Assembly (NCBI GenBank): GCA_029719485.1
Contig: CP120722.1
Location: forward strand, 1,984,001-2,048,000
Source: Kiritimatiellota bacterium B12222
Lineage (GTDB): Bacteria; Verrucomicrobiota; Kiritimatiellia; SS1-B-03-39; UBA6053
Length of the DNA stretch: 64,000 nucleotides
Direction of reading: 5' to 3'
The stretch's first letter is position 1; each line of letters starts with the position of its first letter. Positions 1-9,082 of the stretch are shown here, one piece after another. Made by a program: the position numbers and the translations under genes. The notes beneath the pieces are model-generated. The model saw only the letters and a program-made list of their open reading frames with translations. It searched no databases and was not told the origin of the DNA.

Positions 1-1
1 T

Positions 2-580
2 ACTTTGATGCTGGGCTGTATTTCGTTGTTGTCCATCCAGTACATGTTGGATGCGGTGAGTTTGCTAGATGCCTTCATCTTGGCTTTGTTTTTTGGGGTT
101 TTGGGGGTTTCCTTCTTATGGAAAAAGCGACCCCGGTTGTTGAGAGACAGTTTGCTTCTTAGCTTTTTCGGGGTGTTGGTGGTGTATTTGTTATTACCGT
201 TATCTATTTTTTCAGCCTCACTCTTGTCGGAGAGGATCACGCAACCCAGTATTGATGCCGCGCAGCAGGGATTCGAAGAAACGGGTGCGCAGTTGTTTCC
301 TGAAGATGATGAATTGCCCGAAGGGGTGATGGCACGAATCAAACAGATTCCTGAGCGACTGGAGCAAATCACCACTTATCTTAAACTTCGCAGTTCACAG
401 ATGGCGTTATGGACGATTCAGTTGATTGCGGGCTATCTTTTTGATTGTATTTTCTTTCCCTTGGGGAGCTTCTTGATTTTGTTGTGGGGCACCCGCATGT
501 TGATGCGCTATTGTTTTCAGTGTAGTTTGCATGCGGCTTTGCATCGGGAATTGAAAGAATTAAAATCGTCGCAAGAGTAG
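2..580 (+). CDS. Hypothetical multi-pass membrane protein (5' truncated by window edge)
   Basis: The reading frame is open to the left edge of the window, so the true start lies outside; the TTG at position 5 has no visible ribosome binding site. The visible 191 residues contain about four hydrophobic segments: two at the N-terminus, one starting near residue 45, and a pair in the last third. A polar acidic loop around residues 75-125 separates the second and third groups. The C-terminus is charged and probably cytoplasmic. No catalytic motif or family signature was recognised. A transporter or permease of the AI-2E type is conceivable from the layout but not supported by a motif. The next gene lies about 110 bp downstream on the same strand. 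Confidence 0.6.
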   Translation, partial: TLMLGCISLLSIQYMLDAVSLLDAFILALFFGVLGVSFLWKKRPRLLRDSLLLSFFGVLVVYLLLPLSIFSASLLSERITQPSIDAAQQGFEETGAQLFPEDDELPEGVMARIKQIPERLEQITTYLKLRSSQMALWTIQLIAGYLFDCIFFPLGSFLILLWGTRMLMRYCFQCSLHAALHRELKELKSSQE

Positions 581-693
581 AGGGTCGAATGATTTTTTGA
601 ATCCAGATGGCGCTCGAATACCATTGAGTCCCTGTTCATTCCGTGAGAAGCTCACGATTCTTGTAAACAAGCTTTTCGTACTGAGTATAAAAA

Positions 694-1056
694 ATGAATT
701 ATAGCGAAATTATACAGAAACAACATACCCGTATTGTTCCTCAACTGAAAGGATCTGATTTACCCTTGTTCGAAAATATACAAGACTCCATTAAAAGTGC
801 GGCTTGGTTGGTGAAACTTGCCGTACTGATTTTTATAATGACCTTGCTGCAGGCCTGCTATGTGATGAAGGGTGCCCTGACTGTAGATTTATTTTATCCC
901 TTGATTTTTCAACAGCTGATTCCCGTGTTTGCGACGGCTGGGCTGATCTTTGTGGCCCGGATTTATTTGTATCACTTGCAGAGATCTCTGCTTGCGATCG
1001 ATCTTGATATCGAGGTGAAGGAAAGGTGGACGTCCCCAGAAAAAGCTGAGGTGTAG
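694..1056 (+). CDS. Small hypothetical membrane protein
   Basis: This encodes 120 residues with an N-terminal soluble stretch of about 35 residues, two transmembrane helices (about residues 36-62 and 68-92) and a short charged C-terminal tail. The start ATG follows an AT-rich spacer without a strong ribosome binding site. No family was recognised. It is co-oriented with the membrane protein gene upstream, and co-transcription is possible but not shown. The hydropathy and codon pattern support a real gene; a shorter frame inside it (804-1007) is a shadow. Confidence 0.6.
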   Translation: MNYSEIIQKQHTRIVPQLKGSDLPLFENIQDSIKSAAWLVKLAVLIFIMTLLQACYVMKGALTVDLFYPLIFQQLIPVFATAGLIFVARIYLYHLQRSLLAIDLDIEVKERWTSPEKAEV

Positions 1057-1135
1057 ACCCGCAGTGGTGCAGACATGAGAAAGGATCAGGGTGTGCTGTT
1101 TCTGATCTGCCGGAATGTGAGAGTAGGGGGGGGCT

Positions 1136-1732
1136 TTAGCGGAGTTCGCTCACGCTGATTTCAAAATGTTCTTCGTGGAGAAAGATGGGGTAGTGTTGGG
1201 TATTGATTTTATATCCGGCTTCGAGCATGCGGGCAAAAAAATTGTGGGCATGGGGGCGCCCCGGTTCTGAAATGATCAGTGAGCCCTCCTCATCCAGGAG
1301 GGTATTAAGGTTGCGTACCAGATCAGGGAAATCTGAGGGACTGTAGAGAATATCTGCGCCGATGACGACATCGTATTGCGCATGAGTGGTGGGCTCGCAC
1401 CAATCGAGGGGGTGAAGGGCCGCAGGGGATATTTCATTTAGTTGCCAATTTTCAGCGGCCAGAGCCAAGGCATGGGGTTCGAGATCGGTTACGGTCACCT
1501 CTGCACCCAATTTGCCTGCGGCGATGCCCGCTAATCCGCAGCCACAGCCGATTTCAAGGACGCGTTTCCCTGCCAGTTCTTTGTCGATCAGAACATGTTC
1601 GGCCAAAGCCAAGGCAGAGGGCCACAACGAGGCCCAGTAACAAGGGTCGTTATCGGTAGGGAATTCGCGGGCATAGGCGAGTCGAAATGTGTGGTCCAGA
1701 ATCTGGATATTTTGTTCTTCAAACTCCAACAT
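1136..1732 (-). CDS. METTL21-like class I SAM-dependent methyltransferase
   Basis: This is a predicted cytoplasmic S-adenosylmethionine-dependent methyltransferase of 198 residues. Motif I is visible as VLEIGCGCGLAG (about residues 59-70), the acidic ribose-binding residue follows in TVTDLEP, and motif IV reads GADILYS. The DILY form of motif IV is typical of the Methyltransf_16/METTL21 group, whose known members methylate lysine side chains of proteins such as elongation factors or ETF-beta. The conserved W-x-S-x-W/A patch before motif I (YWASLWPSALALAEH) fits the same group. The protein substrate cannot be read from the sequence. The gene is monocistronic in appearance, about 68 bp from the 3' end of the next minus-strand gene. 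Confidence 0.85.
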   Translation of the reverse strand: MLEFEEQNIQILDHTFRLAYAREFPTDNDPCYWASLWPSALALAEHVLIDKELAGKRVLEIGCGCGLAGIAAGKLGAEVTVTDLEPHALALAAENWQLNEISPAALHPLDWCEPTTHAQYDVVIGADILYSPSDFPDLVRNLNTLLDEEGSLIISEPGRPHAHNFFARMLEAGYKINTQHYPIFLHEEHFEISVSELR

Positions 1733-1799
1733 GGGGCCTGCTTAAAATGTTGGGAGTAGATTGCAAGGGCTACTGCATACGAAAAGTCCAGAGCGGGGC

Positions 1800-3767
1800 T
1801 TAAGGATAATAGAGATCGATGATTTTTTGGAGAGCGGCATGGGCAGCTGCCCCATGAGTGGCGTTGTATTGAGTCACCCAGACGGAATACCAGCCCTCGG
1901 CGTAGAGCAGGTTTTTGGGTGTGCCTAGGCCCTTGGGATACATGAGATCGGTATGCTTGCGGAAGGCCTCATTATCCATGGGAATAAGGCTTTGGTAATG
2001 ACGCAAGCGTTCGAGGATCGCGGGGGAGGGTTTGAGACCTGCTTTGTGAATATCTTTGGCTAGTTTTTGGGGAGATTCCGGTTGTACGCCCCAGAAATAG
2101 ATCAAGGGGGTGAGATCAGCGCCTGCCGCGAGTGACATACGCAAAATACGACTGTCAGTAGGATCAGTATTGCGGGGATAGGTGATGCCTTGCATGTAGT
2201 CTTGATGCACTGAATACCAGAATTGAGAAAGTGCCTCCCAGCCAAAGAGGTGAACAATCTCCACATACTTGGCGAATCCGCGATGTTGATATTTCACTTC
2301 ATCCCCTGGTTTATTGGAAATATTCATAGGATGGCCTTGGCGGAAATTCTCGGTGACCATCCAGGTGATCGCGGCCTGATCCAAGGAAATTTGTTGTTTT
2401 TTCAGTATAGAATTTCCGAAGGCGCGATTGAGATCGACATCAAATTTCTGATTCATGACTGCAACGTAAAGTAAGTTTACTACCGCTTCAGTTTCCCCTC
2501 TAAATTTGGTGAAAGCCATGGCGTGTCCCAGTTCATGAAAGACCGTCCAATCCGTATATTGAGGACCGCGAAGCATCCAATGACCGGAATGTCCTTTTTC
2601 ATCTTTTAGAGGATTGTAGGGGTAATTGGATTGAGGGTATCCGGGGTAGTTGGCCTTTCCGCGCATGGTGACATCGATTTGGAGATAGAGTACCGTTTTG
2701 GGTTGGACGGGGGCGAGTCCGAATAACGACGTCACGGCATCAATGGCTTTGTCCCAGTCTTGCATAAGAGACACTGGGTCATCAAAGGCATAGATCCAAT
2801 TTGTGGGGACTTGCATCATGAATTTGTCCGATTCGAAGTCGGCCCACGGCGCGGGATGTAAGCGTTCGCGGGTTTGCCAATCTTCCAGGCGGGTAGGTGA
2901 GAATGTACGGGCAGAGAAAAAGGGTGCTCTTACCGCATTTTTAACATGAAGGGTTACGAGTCCCGCAGACGCTAAATATGGGACTTCTATGTAAATTCCC
3001 CCTCCTAAGGGATGGGTAACCCAGGTATCCCTTTGGGTGATAGGGTACACAATGGATACCCGATCTAACCGTGAAATGGTGGGTTTCTTTTGGAGATCCC
3101 ACGAGTGTGCGCCCACACGGATGGCATAGCCTTGGTTGACCAAGGCCTGGGGGACGCGGACGATGACGATACTTCCCGGAGCTACATAATAACCGGTTGG
3201 ACGACGAGCGGGCTCTTGATGTCCCATAACGGGACTACCCCACACGGCGGGTTGTGAAGCATTGATGAGTGGAGACCTGACGACCTGGGGGTCGTCAGGT
3301 GGGGACACCGCTCCGGGGAAAAAAGCAGAAGTTTTAAATTTAGCCCCCTCAAAGGTCTTAAAAAAGTTTTGTACGTTCGCGGGCGTATAAGCGTAATCGA
3401 TCAATCCCTGTTGTAAGGTGAAAAGTGCACGTTCAAGCTCCAATCCGCCTGTGGGATTCCGGGGAAAGCCACCTCGGGTGGACGCCGAGATAAATAAGGG
3501 TCCCCGCTGATCCTCATATCTCTGAACGACATACAATGCTTTTTGGATTTTTACTTTGTCTGTTGTTAACTGATGCAGGTCTTCTTGAAGATATCGGGTC
3601 GCCTGTTGAAGTTCGACCGCAGAAAGCTCACGCTCACCATTGAGATGTGTATTCAAGGCTGCGAGCGTATCTGAAAGTCGATCCCCCCAGGACGGGGTGT
3701 GGGGCATAAGCAAGGCGACCCATACCGATATAGGTGCAAAGAAACGACGGGTACATGTGAAACTCAT
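1800..3767 (-). CDS. Secreted M60-like zinc metallopeptidase
   Basis: This is a 655-residue protein with an N-terminal signal peptide (hydrophobic core about residues 10-25). The metallopeptidase signature HELGH occupies residues 411-415. A further conserved Glu lies about 10-12 residues later in RGETEAVVNLLY, the spacing and flanking VN-x-x-Y expected of the peptidase M60/enhancin family (HExxH-x8-28-E). Upstream, residues about 185-290 form a beta-rich region with a PTGYYVAPGSIV motif, matching the accessory beta-sandwich that precedes M60 catalytic domains. Known M60 enzymes cleave mucin-like glycoproteins, so a role in degrading extracellular glycoprotein is inferred. No sorting signal follows the catalytic domain. 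The ATG has no evident Shine-Dalgarno site, but the signal peptide supports it. Confidence 0.82.
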   Translation of the reverse strand: MSFTCTRRFFAPISVWVALLMPHTPSWGDRLSDTLAALNTHLNGERELSAVELQQATRYLQEDLHQLTTDKVKIQKALYVVQRYEDQRGPLFISASTRGGFPRNPTGGLELERALFTLQQGLIDYAYTPANVQNFFKTFEGAKFKTSAFFPGAVSPPDDPQVVRSPLINASQPAVWGSPVMGHQEPARRPTGYYVAPGSIVIVRVPQALVNQGYAIRVGAHSWDLQKKPTISRLDRVSIVYPITQRDTWVTHPLGGGIYIEVPYLASAGLVTLHVKNAVRAPFFSARTFSPTRLEDWQTRERLHPAPWADFESDKFMMQVPTNWIYAFDDPVSLMQDWDKAIDAVTSLFGLAPVQPKTVLYLQIDVTMRGKANYPGYPQSNYPYNPLKDEKGHSGHWMLRGPQYTDWTVFHELGHAMAFTKFRGETEAVVNLLYVAVMNQKFDVDLNRAFGNSILKKQQISLDQAAITWMVTENFRQGHPMNISNKPGDEVKYQHRGFAKYVEIVHLFGWEALSQFWYSVHQDYMQGITYPRNTDPTDSRILRMSLAAGADLTPLIYFWGVQPESPQKLAKDIHKAGLKPSPAILERLRHYQSLIPMDNEAFRKHTDLMYPKGLGTPKNLLYAEGWYSVWVTQYNATHGAAAHAALQKIIDLYYP

Positions 3768-3871
3768 TAGAGTTGAATACCATAATTCGCATTAAAATCA
3801 AGACTAGTGCAGTTCTAGTATGGTTTTAATGATTGCGACAGAAAGAACAAGGCAGGTGGGAGGATGTGGAA

Positions 3872-4231
3872 TTATCTTTTTTGTATTTTCTTCTGAAGTT
3901 TATTTAAGCAGGGAACGCACACGCAGGCTTCAGGTACAGCCAATAATCTTTCTACGGGAAGAGGATTTTTACAGGCATTGCAAAGGCCAAAGGACGGGTT
4001 CGGCAATTTGCCTAAAGCATTTTTAAGTTCCAAGCGACGCTGTTGCATTTTAGAGAGTTTTGCTTTGCTCATTTGCTGATCGCCCATGGTTTCCATGCGG
4101 GTGAGTCGACCCAAAGCATTATCGGGTGCGACGGCCTGACTGGCTTCTTTGAGACGTTCAATGGTTTGGTCGGCGGCTGCAATTTCTTGTTCAAGTAACT
4201 TTTTCAAATGCGCTTTATCTTCGTTGGTCAT
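3872..4231 (-). CDS. DksA/TraR-family C4 zinc-finger protein
   Basis: The 119-residue protein has an N-terminal coiled coil (about residues 1-75, rich in Leu, Glu, Lys and Gln) and a C-terminal four-cysteine zinc finger with CNAC and CVCVPC pairs, the DksA/TraR layout. Family members insert the coiled coil into the RNA polymerase secondary channel and modulate transcription, often with ppGpp. The acidic tip (DNALGRLTRMETMGDQ) resembles the tip of YbiI/TraR-like proteins more than classical DksA, so a stress or housekeeping modulator is likely and the exact target is unknown. It sits alone between the M60 peptidase and the divergent MATE gene. Confidence 0.85.
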   Translation of the reverse strand: MTNEDKAHLKKLLEQEIAAADQTIERLKEASQAVAPDNALGRLTRMETMGDQQMSKAKLSKMQQRRLELKNALGKLPNPSFGLCNACKNPLPVERLLAVPEACVCVPCLNKLQKKIQKR

Positions 4232-4513
4232 GGGAGGAGTCTAAATGAAGTTTAGAGAAAGATCGAGACTTTGTCCGGAGGGAATGGGAGGGCGGGAGTT
4301 GAAAGCTGAGCTGATGAACGAATCGTTTATCGATACAACACGAAAGGTTGCATAACGTGTTGGCAAAACATGAAAAGAGAGACTATAGGCAGGGGTCTTG
4401 CCTATTTAAGTAAGTTTCCCAAGCCAAAGGTCTTTTTTCTAAAGACATCACATGAGGATAAAGGTGCGATATGGGTTTTGAAATTTTGATGATAACTATT
4501 TTCCCTGGATGGG

Positions 4514-5845
4514 ATGATGAGTAAGTTGCTTACCGGCGATGTGAAAACGCATTTGTTTCGACTGACTTTGCCTACAATTGCAGGCACGTTTGCGATGATG
4601 GTGTTTAACCTCACTGACACTTTTTTTGTTTCCCGTTTGGGGACGGAAGAACTGGCGGCCATGGGGTTTACTTTTTCAGTGGTAATGATTGTGGGTGCGC
4701 TCTCTATTGGATTTTCGACGGGGGCGGCTTCGATAATTTCGCGGGCATTGGGTGCGAGAAACCGTCCGTTGGCGCGTCGCACTGTATCTGACGGTTTGGT
4801 ATTAACCATTTGTGGGACCTTAGTGGTGAGCACGCTGGGTTATTTTTCGATTACCCGTATTTTCACCTTATTAGGTGCCGAGGGTAGGGTGCTTTCATTG
4901 GTAGAAGGCTATATGCAAGTATGGTTTATGGGGGCGGTATTCGCCATTTTGCCTCCGGTCAGTGATAGTTGTTTGCGTGCAGCAGGGGATATGTTACGTC
5001 CTGTGATCGTGATGATTGCCTGTGCGGTTTTAAATGTGGGCTTGGATGCCGTGCTCATTTTTGGTTGGGGGCCGATCCCTGCGATGGGGATCAAGGGTGC
5101 GGCGGTTGCCACGGTGATAGCGCGGGGAACGGGAGCCATGGCTTCGCTCTTGTTGTTGCACTATCAACATCATCTCATCGATTGGGAATTTCCTCAAATC
5201 CGACGCTTACTTCAGTCATGGAAAAATATTATTCAGTTGGGGGTTCCGGCGGCAATCACCCAGGCGCTCACACCAGTGGCGCAAGGGTTTTATATTCGAC
5301 TGGCTGCCGGCGTGGGTGGGGTCCAGGCGGTGGCGGCGATGGCTACGGGTACGCGTATTGAAATGATTGTGTTTATGATCGCGATCTCATATGCCATGGC
5401 CATTGTACCCTTTGTCGGGCATAATTTTGGAGCTAATGCCCATGATCGGGTTCAGGAAACTAGGCGTATCAGCATTCGTTTTGCTTTGGTATATGCTGGA
5501 TGTACCTTTTTGGTGATGTTGCCCGCCGCGCGTTGGATTTCGAGCTGGTTTAGCAGTGATGCTGAGGTGATTGGTTTAAGTACAACCTATCTGATTGTGG
5601 GTTCCCTGGGACATGCGGGTTTGCATATTAGCTTGTGGATGAGTCAGTTGCTCAATGCCATGGGAAAACCCAAACCGGTACTTATGATTAATCTCTGCCG
5701 AGTGTTTCTCTTTATTATGCCTCTCAGTTTTGTGGGAAGTCACTTTTACGGTTTCATGGGGTTGGTCGGAGGGCTGGCCTTAGGGAATTTATGTTCGGGG
5801 ATGTTGGCTTACCGGTTGACTCGTTATGTGTTGAGAAGGGTTTAG
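4514..5845 (+). CDS. MATE-family efflux transporter
   Basis: This is a 443-residue inner-membrane protein with about twelve predicted transmembrane helices in two homologous halves. The N-terminal LPTIAG and DTFFVSRLGTEELAAMG segments, followed by GFSTGAASIISRALGARN, are characteristic of multidrug and toxin extrusion (MATE) proteins of the NorM/DinF type. These export cationic drugs or metabolites using sodium or proton gradients; the substrate here is not identifiable. Length is normal for the family. Two consecutive ATG codons open the frame, either of which may start translation. No neighbouring regulator or outer-membrane partner is visible, so it is probably a stand-alone transporter. 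Confidence 0.92.
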   Translation: MMSKLLTGDVKTHLFRLTLPTIAGTFAMMVFNLTDTFFVSRLGTEELAAMGFTFSVVMIVGALSIGFSTGAASIISRALGARNRPLARRTVSDGLVLTICGTLVVSTLGYFSITRIFTLLGAEGRVLSLVEGYMQVWFMGAVFAILPPVSDSCLRAAGDMLRPVIVMIACAVLNVGLDAVLIFGWGPIPAMGIKGAAVATVIARGTGAMASLLLLHYQHHLIDWEFPQIRRLLQSWKNIIQLGVPAAITQALTPVAQGFYIRLAAGVGGVQAVAAMATGTRIEMIVFMIAISYAMAIVPFVGHNFGANAHDRVQETRRISIRFALVYAGCTFLVMLPAARWISSWFSSDAEVIGLSTTYLIVGSLGHAGLHISLWMSQLLNAMGKPKPVLMINLCRVFLFIMPLSFVGSHFYGFMGLVGGLALGNLCSGMLAYRLTRYVLRRV

Positions 5846-5895
5846 GTTGAAGGGGAGTGTGCGTTAGGTTATCGAGCCCTCCTCCCGTGATGCCG

Positions 5896-8604
5896 TTAGC
5901 TTTTCTCATCTAAAATTTTCCGTACTTTGTTGGAAAGTTCTTCGCTTCCGAAGGGCTTAGACATGAAGTGCATGTTTTTTTCGGAGATGCCTCTTCGGGT
6001 GATAATATCGGCGGTGAAGCCTGACATAAACAGACATTTTAAATCAGGATACTTTTCCGTTAATTTTTTTGCCAAGTCGGGTCCATTCATACCGGGCATG
6101 ACGACGTCGGTAAGTAGAAGGTGGACTTTTCCAGTATAGTTCGCAACGAGATCTAAAGCGTGTTCGGGGCTTTCGGCGGCGAGTACGGTGTAGCCGAGAC
6201 TTTCAAGACAATATTTATTGGTTATGAGTATGGATTTCTCATCTTCGGCAATGAGAATGGTTTCGGTCCCCTGGGGGAGGGTTTTGGAGAGAGTTTTGGG
6301 TTTGAGAGCCCTGACGTCTGTTTTGATTCGGGGGATGAAAATATTGAAGGAGGCTCCTTTTCCCTGTGCACTATCGACGTTGATGAATCCGTTGTTTTGT
6401 TTGACGATGCCGTAGACCGTGGACAATCCTAGTCCTGTACCTTGTCCCACGTTTTTCGTCGTGTAGAATGGCTCAAAAATATTCGCTATGGTTTCTTTGT
6501 CCATTCCGCATCCGGAATCGGTCACTTTCAATTTTACGTAGTTTCCAGGAAGGGTTCCCTCGTGTTTTGCACAATATTTTTCGTCGATGATAACGGCTTC
6601 GGTTTTAATGATGAGGCTACCGACTCCTTGAATCGCATCACGAGCATTCACAGCAAGATTGGCCAAAATTTGATCAATCTGAGAGGGATCCATTTTGATA
6701 GTCATCTGCCCAGGTCCAGGGGACCACATAATTTCCACGTCTTCGCCGAGCAACCTCCGAAGGAGTTTAAGCATGCCTTCAATGGATTCATTTAAATCGA
6801 GTTCTTTGGGTTGTACAATTTGTTTCCTGGCAAAGGTGAGTAGTTGCCGAGTGATGGCGGCGGAGCGTTGCGCCACTTCGGTGATGGCATCAAGATATTC
6901 GATCAGGTCAGAGTCTTCACCGGCTTGGTCTTTACAGATGTCGGTGTATCCCATGATTCCCATCAATAGGTTGTTGAAATCATGGGCTACGCCACCTGCG
7001 AGTCGTCCGATGGATTCCATTTTCTGAGCCTGTTGCAGTTGATTTTCAAGCTGACGTTGCTCGGTGATGTCGACATATGATCCCAGGATGCCGAAGATTT
7101 CCCCTTGAGTGTTTCGAAGGGGGACTTTGCTCATAAGGTGGGTGAGTTTTTTTCCATCAGGGGTGATGATGGTAACTTCTTTATCTAAAATAGACTCACC
7201 TGCAATTACCCGGCGGTCATAGGTATGGTATTGTTCTGTTTGTTTTTCCCAGGCCATTTGGATGTCATTTTTCCCGATGATTTCTTTGGGATCTGAAAAG
7301 CCGGCGTCGCGAGCAAAGGCTTCGTTACACCCCAAATATACACGATGTGTATCTTTCCAAAAGACCCGGACGGGGATGCTATTGATAATTCTTTTGGTAA
7401 TTTGTTGCGATGTGCGCATTTTGTTTTCTGCGGCCTTGAGTTCTCTTAAATCTACGTCGATACAGAATAATTCTTTTTTCCCAGAGCTGGTGACGTGCAT
7501 GACATGGGATGAGAATACCTGTACGGGTTGACCGGCTTTATTTTGTAGCACGAGTTCTGTGGTGGGAATGGTTACGTTTTGGGCATACCATTTTTTTGAC
7601 TGTTGGATCACTTCTTCGTGCATTTGTGGAGGGATGATTAAGTCTTCAAGCTTTTGTCCCATGGCCTCTGCTTCGCTATACCCATACACGCGCTCGCTTG
7701 CATTGTTCCAGTAGATCACTTCGCGTGCTTCGTTGTACCCTTGCACCGGGATGATTTCCATGCTTTGTAGCAAGTTGCGGAACCTCGCTTCATTTTCTTC
7801 TAAGCTTCTGTGGATTTCGAGTTCTGCCGTTTGGTCGCGGAAGACCAAAACGACCCCTGAAATTTCTCCCGTAGAATTCAAAATAGGGGCGCCGCTATTA
7901 CATATCGGTACTTTTTTTCCCTCCTTAGACAGGAGGAGGGTATGCTGGATAGGATCTACGATTTTTCCATATTTTAATACCAGGTCAACGGGGTTGGGGA
8001 TGGGGGCCCCGGTGTTGGGATTGAAGGTGATGAACACCTCCCGCATTGATTTTCCGGAAGCCTCGACAAAACTCCACCCGGTGAGTTGTTCAGCCACAGG
8101 ATTCATTAATTCAATACGCCCATGCGCATCCGTTGAGATGACCGCATCTCCAATAGAGTCGAGCGTGGTGCGCAATCTTTCTTCACTCGCGCGTAATTCA
8201 CGTTCTGAAGATCGTGCTTCATCCCGTAGACGTTTTTGTTCCATTGCATTTAAAATGCCAGGACCAATACGGGTGATATGTTCTTTAATAAGGTAGTCCC
8301 ACGCTCCGGCTTTCATGCAGTTTACGGCCGTTTCTTCGTTGACGGAACCTGTTACTAAAATGAAGGGGATTTCGGGCACATTTGCTTTGGCGAGTTCCAA
8401 AGCCGCCATCCCGCTGAATTGGGGGAGGGTATAGTCTGATAAAATAATATCGGGCGTAAAGGAGCTCAAAGCCGCAATGAAGTCCTGTTCCGTTTCTACG
8501 CACATATATTCGCTATGAGGTAAGGTGCGACGTACTTCACGTTCAACCAATTCGGCATCAGCAGAAGAGTCTTCAATTAAAAGAATACGGGTTGGGGTAC
8601 TCAT
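5896..8604 (-). CDS. Hybrid sensor histidine kinase, REC-PAS3-HisKA-HATPase-REC
   Basis: This is a 902-residue soluble hybrid kinase. The N-terminal receiver has its phospho-acceptor at D57 (ILSDYTLP). Three PAS domains follow at about residues 140-265, 270-395 and 400-515. The dimerisation/phosphotransfer domain has H541 in GGVAHDFNN, and the ATPase domain shows its N box around N653 (AVNARDA), a DSGCGM G1 box and a GTGLGL G2 box. The C-terminal receiver has D833 (LLTDVVMPG). The AHDFNN phosphorylation motif is typical of kinases whose receivers act within a relay. It is the last gene of the 12.1-5.9 kb operon, starting 34 bp after the single-domain regulator and preceded by an AAGGAA ribosome binding site. 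With no transmembrane segment, it presumably senses a cytoplasmic cue or receives phosphate through its N-terminal receiver. Confidence 0.93.
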   Translation of the reverse strand: MSTPTRILLIEDSSADAELVEREVRRTLPHSEYMCVETEQDFIAALSSFTPDIILSDYTLPQFSGMAALELAKANVPEIPFILVTGSVNEETAVNCMKAGAWDYLIKEHITRIGPGILNAMEQKRLRDEARSSERELRASEERLRTTLDSIGDAVISTDAHGRIELMNPVAEQLTGWSFVEASGKSMREVFITFNPNTGAPIPNPVDLVLKYGKIVDPIQHTLLLSKEGKKVPICNSGAPILNSTGEISGVVLVFRDQTAELEIHRSLEENEARFRNLLQSMEIIPVQGYNEAREVIYWNNASERVYGYSEAEAMGQKLEDLIIPPQMHEEVIQQSKKWYAQNVTIPTTELVLQNKAGQPVQVFSSHVMHVTSSGKKELFCIDVDLRELKAAENKMRTSQQITKRIINSIPVRVFWKDTHRVYLGCNEAFARDAGFSDPKEIIGKNDIQMAWEKQTEQYHTYDRRVIAGESILDKEVTIITPDGKKLTHLMSKVPLRNTQGEIFGILGSYVDITEQRQLENQLQQAQKMESIGRLAGGVAHDFNNLLMGIMGYTDICKDQAGEDSDLIEYLDAITEVAQRSAAITRQLLTFARKQIVQPKELDLNESIEGMLKLLRRLLGEDVEIMWSPGPGQMTIKMDPSQIDQILANLAVNARDAIQGVGSLIIKTEAVIIDEKYCAKHEGTLPGNYVKLKVTDSGCGMDKETIANIFEPFYTTKNVGQGTGLGLSTVYGIVKQNNGFINVDSAQGKGASFNIFIPRIKTDVRALKPKTLSKTLPQGTETILIAEDEKSILITNKYCLESLGYTVLAAESPEHALDLVANYTGKVHLLLTDVVMPGMNGPDLAKKLTEKYPDLKCLFMSGFTADIITRRGISEKNMHFMSKPFGSEELSNKVRKILDEKS

Positions 8605-8638
8605 GGTCTGTTCCTTTAACTATACGTTAACCCTGGGG

Positions 8639-9082
8639 TTAAACGGGGGGTTGATTTACTAAGACCCAATAGAGTCCTATGTTGCTCATGCATTCAAGGA
8701 ACGAGTCGAAGTCTACCATTTTGACCACGTAGCTATTTGCGCCCAGCTCATAGGCTGCTTTAATGTCAGGATCTTCGCGGGAAGAGGTGACGACCACCAC
8801 GGGAATGGTGCGGGTACGTTCATCAGATTTAATTTTTTTGAGCACTTCCAGACCGCTGACCTTGGGGAGTTTAAGGTCCAGCAAAATCACCCGGGGGGGA
8901 TCTGTGAGGCTGCGGTCTGAATAGTCCCCTTTACAGAAAAGGAAATCTAAGGCTTCTGCGCCATCCTTTACCAAGTAGAGGGGATTGGCGACATTTCGTT
9001 TTCTGAGCGCGCGAATCATAAGTTCCGCGTCTTGGGGGCTATCTTCTACCAGTAAGATATCTACGATTTCAGTTTTGAGCAT
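8639..9082 (-). CDS. Rcp1-like single-domain response regulator
   Basis: This is a stand-alone receiver of 147 residues, with an acidic pocket in LLVEDSPQD, the phospho-acceptor D69 in VILLDLKLP, the switch Ser/Thr in VVVVTSS and a conserved Lys in SYVVKMVDF. The usual Pro after that Lys is Met here. The LF-x-x-G insert before the acceptor strand and the D-F-x-x-F near the end are typical of Rcp1-type regulators paired with phytochrome-like (Cph1-type) kinases. The start at 9082 was chosen because GGGAGAGGACTT precedes this ATG; a longer frame would extend further into the kinase gene. The gene overlaps the kinase 3' end by 22 bp, indicating translational coupling. It has no output domain, so it likely passes phosphate to the adjacent hybrid kinase. 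Confidence 0.92.
   Translation of the reverse strand: MLKTEIVDILLVEDSPQDAELMIRALRKRNVANPLYLVKDGAEALDFLFCKGDYSDRSLTDPPRVILLDLKLPKVSGLEVLKKIKSDERTRTIPVVVVTSSREDPDIKAAYELGANSYVVKMVDFDSFLECMSNIGLYWVLVNQPPV

Noticed and set aside
4402..4833. 143-codon minus-strand frame over the MATE gene start
   Set aside because: It is antisense to a conserved transporter gene and shows no domain; a shadow frame.
8625..8642. TTAACCC-TG-GGGTTAA inverted repeat between regulator and hybrid kinase genes
   Set aside because: It spans the regulator stop codon in a 34-bp gap of an evident operon; without a T-run it is probably incidental or a weak processing hairpin.
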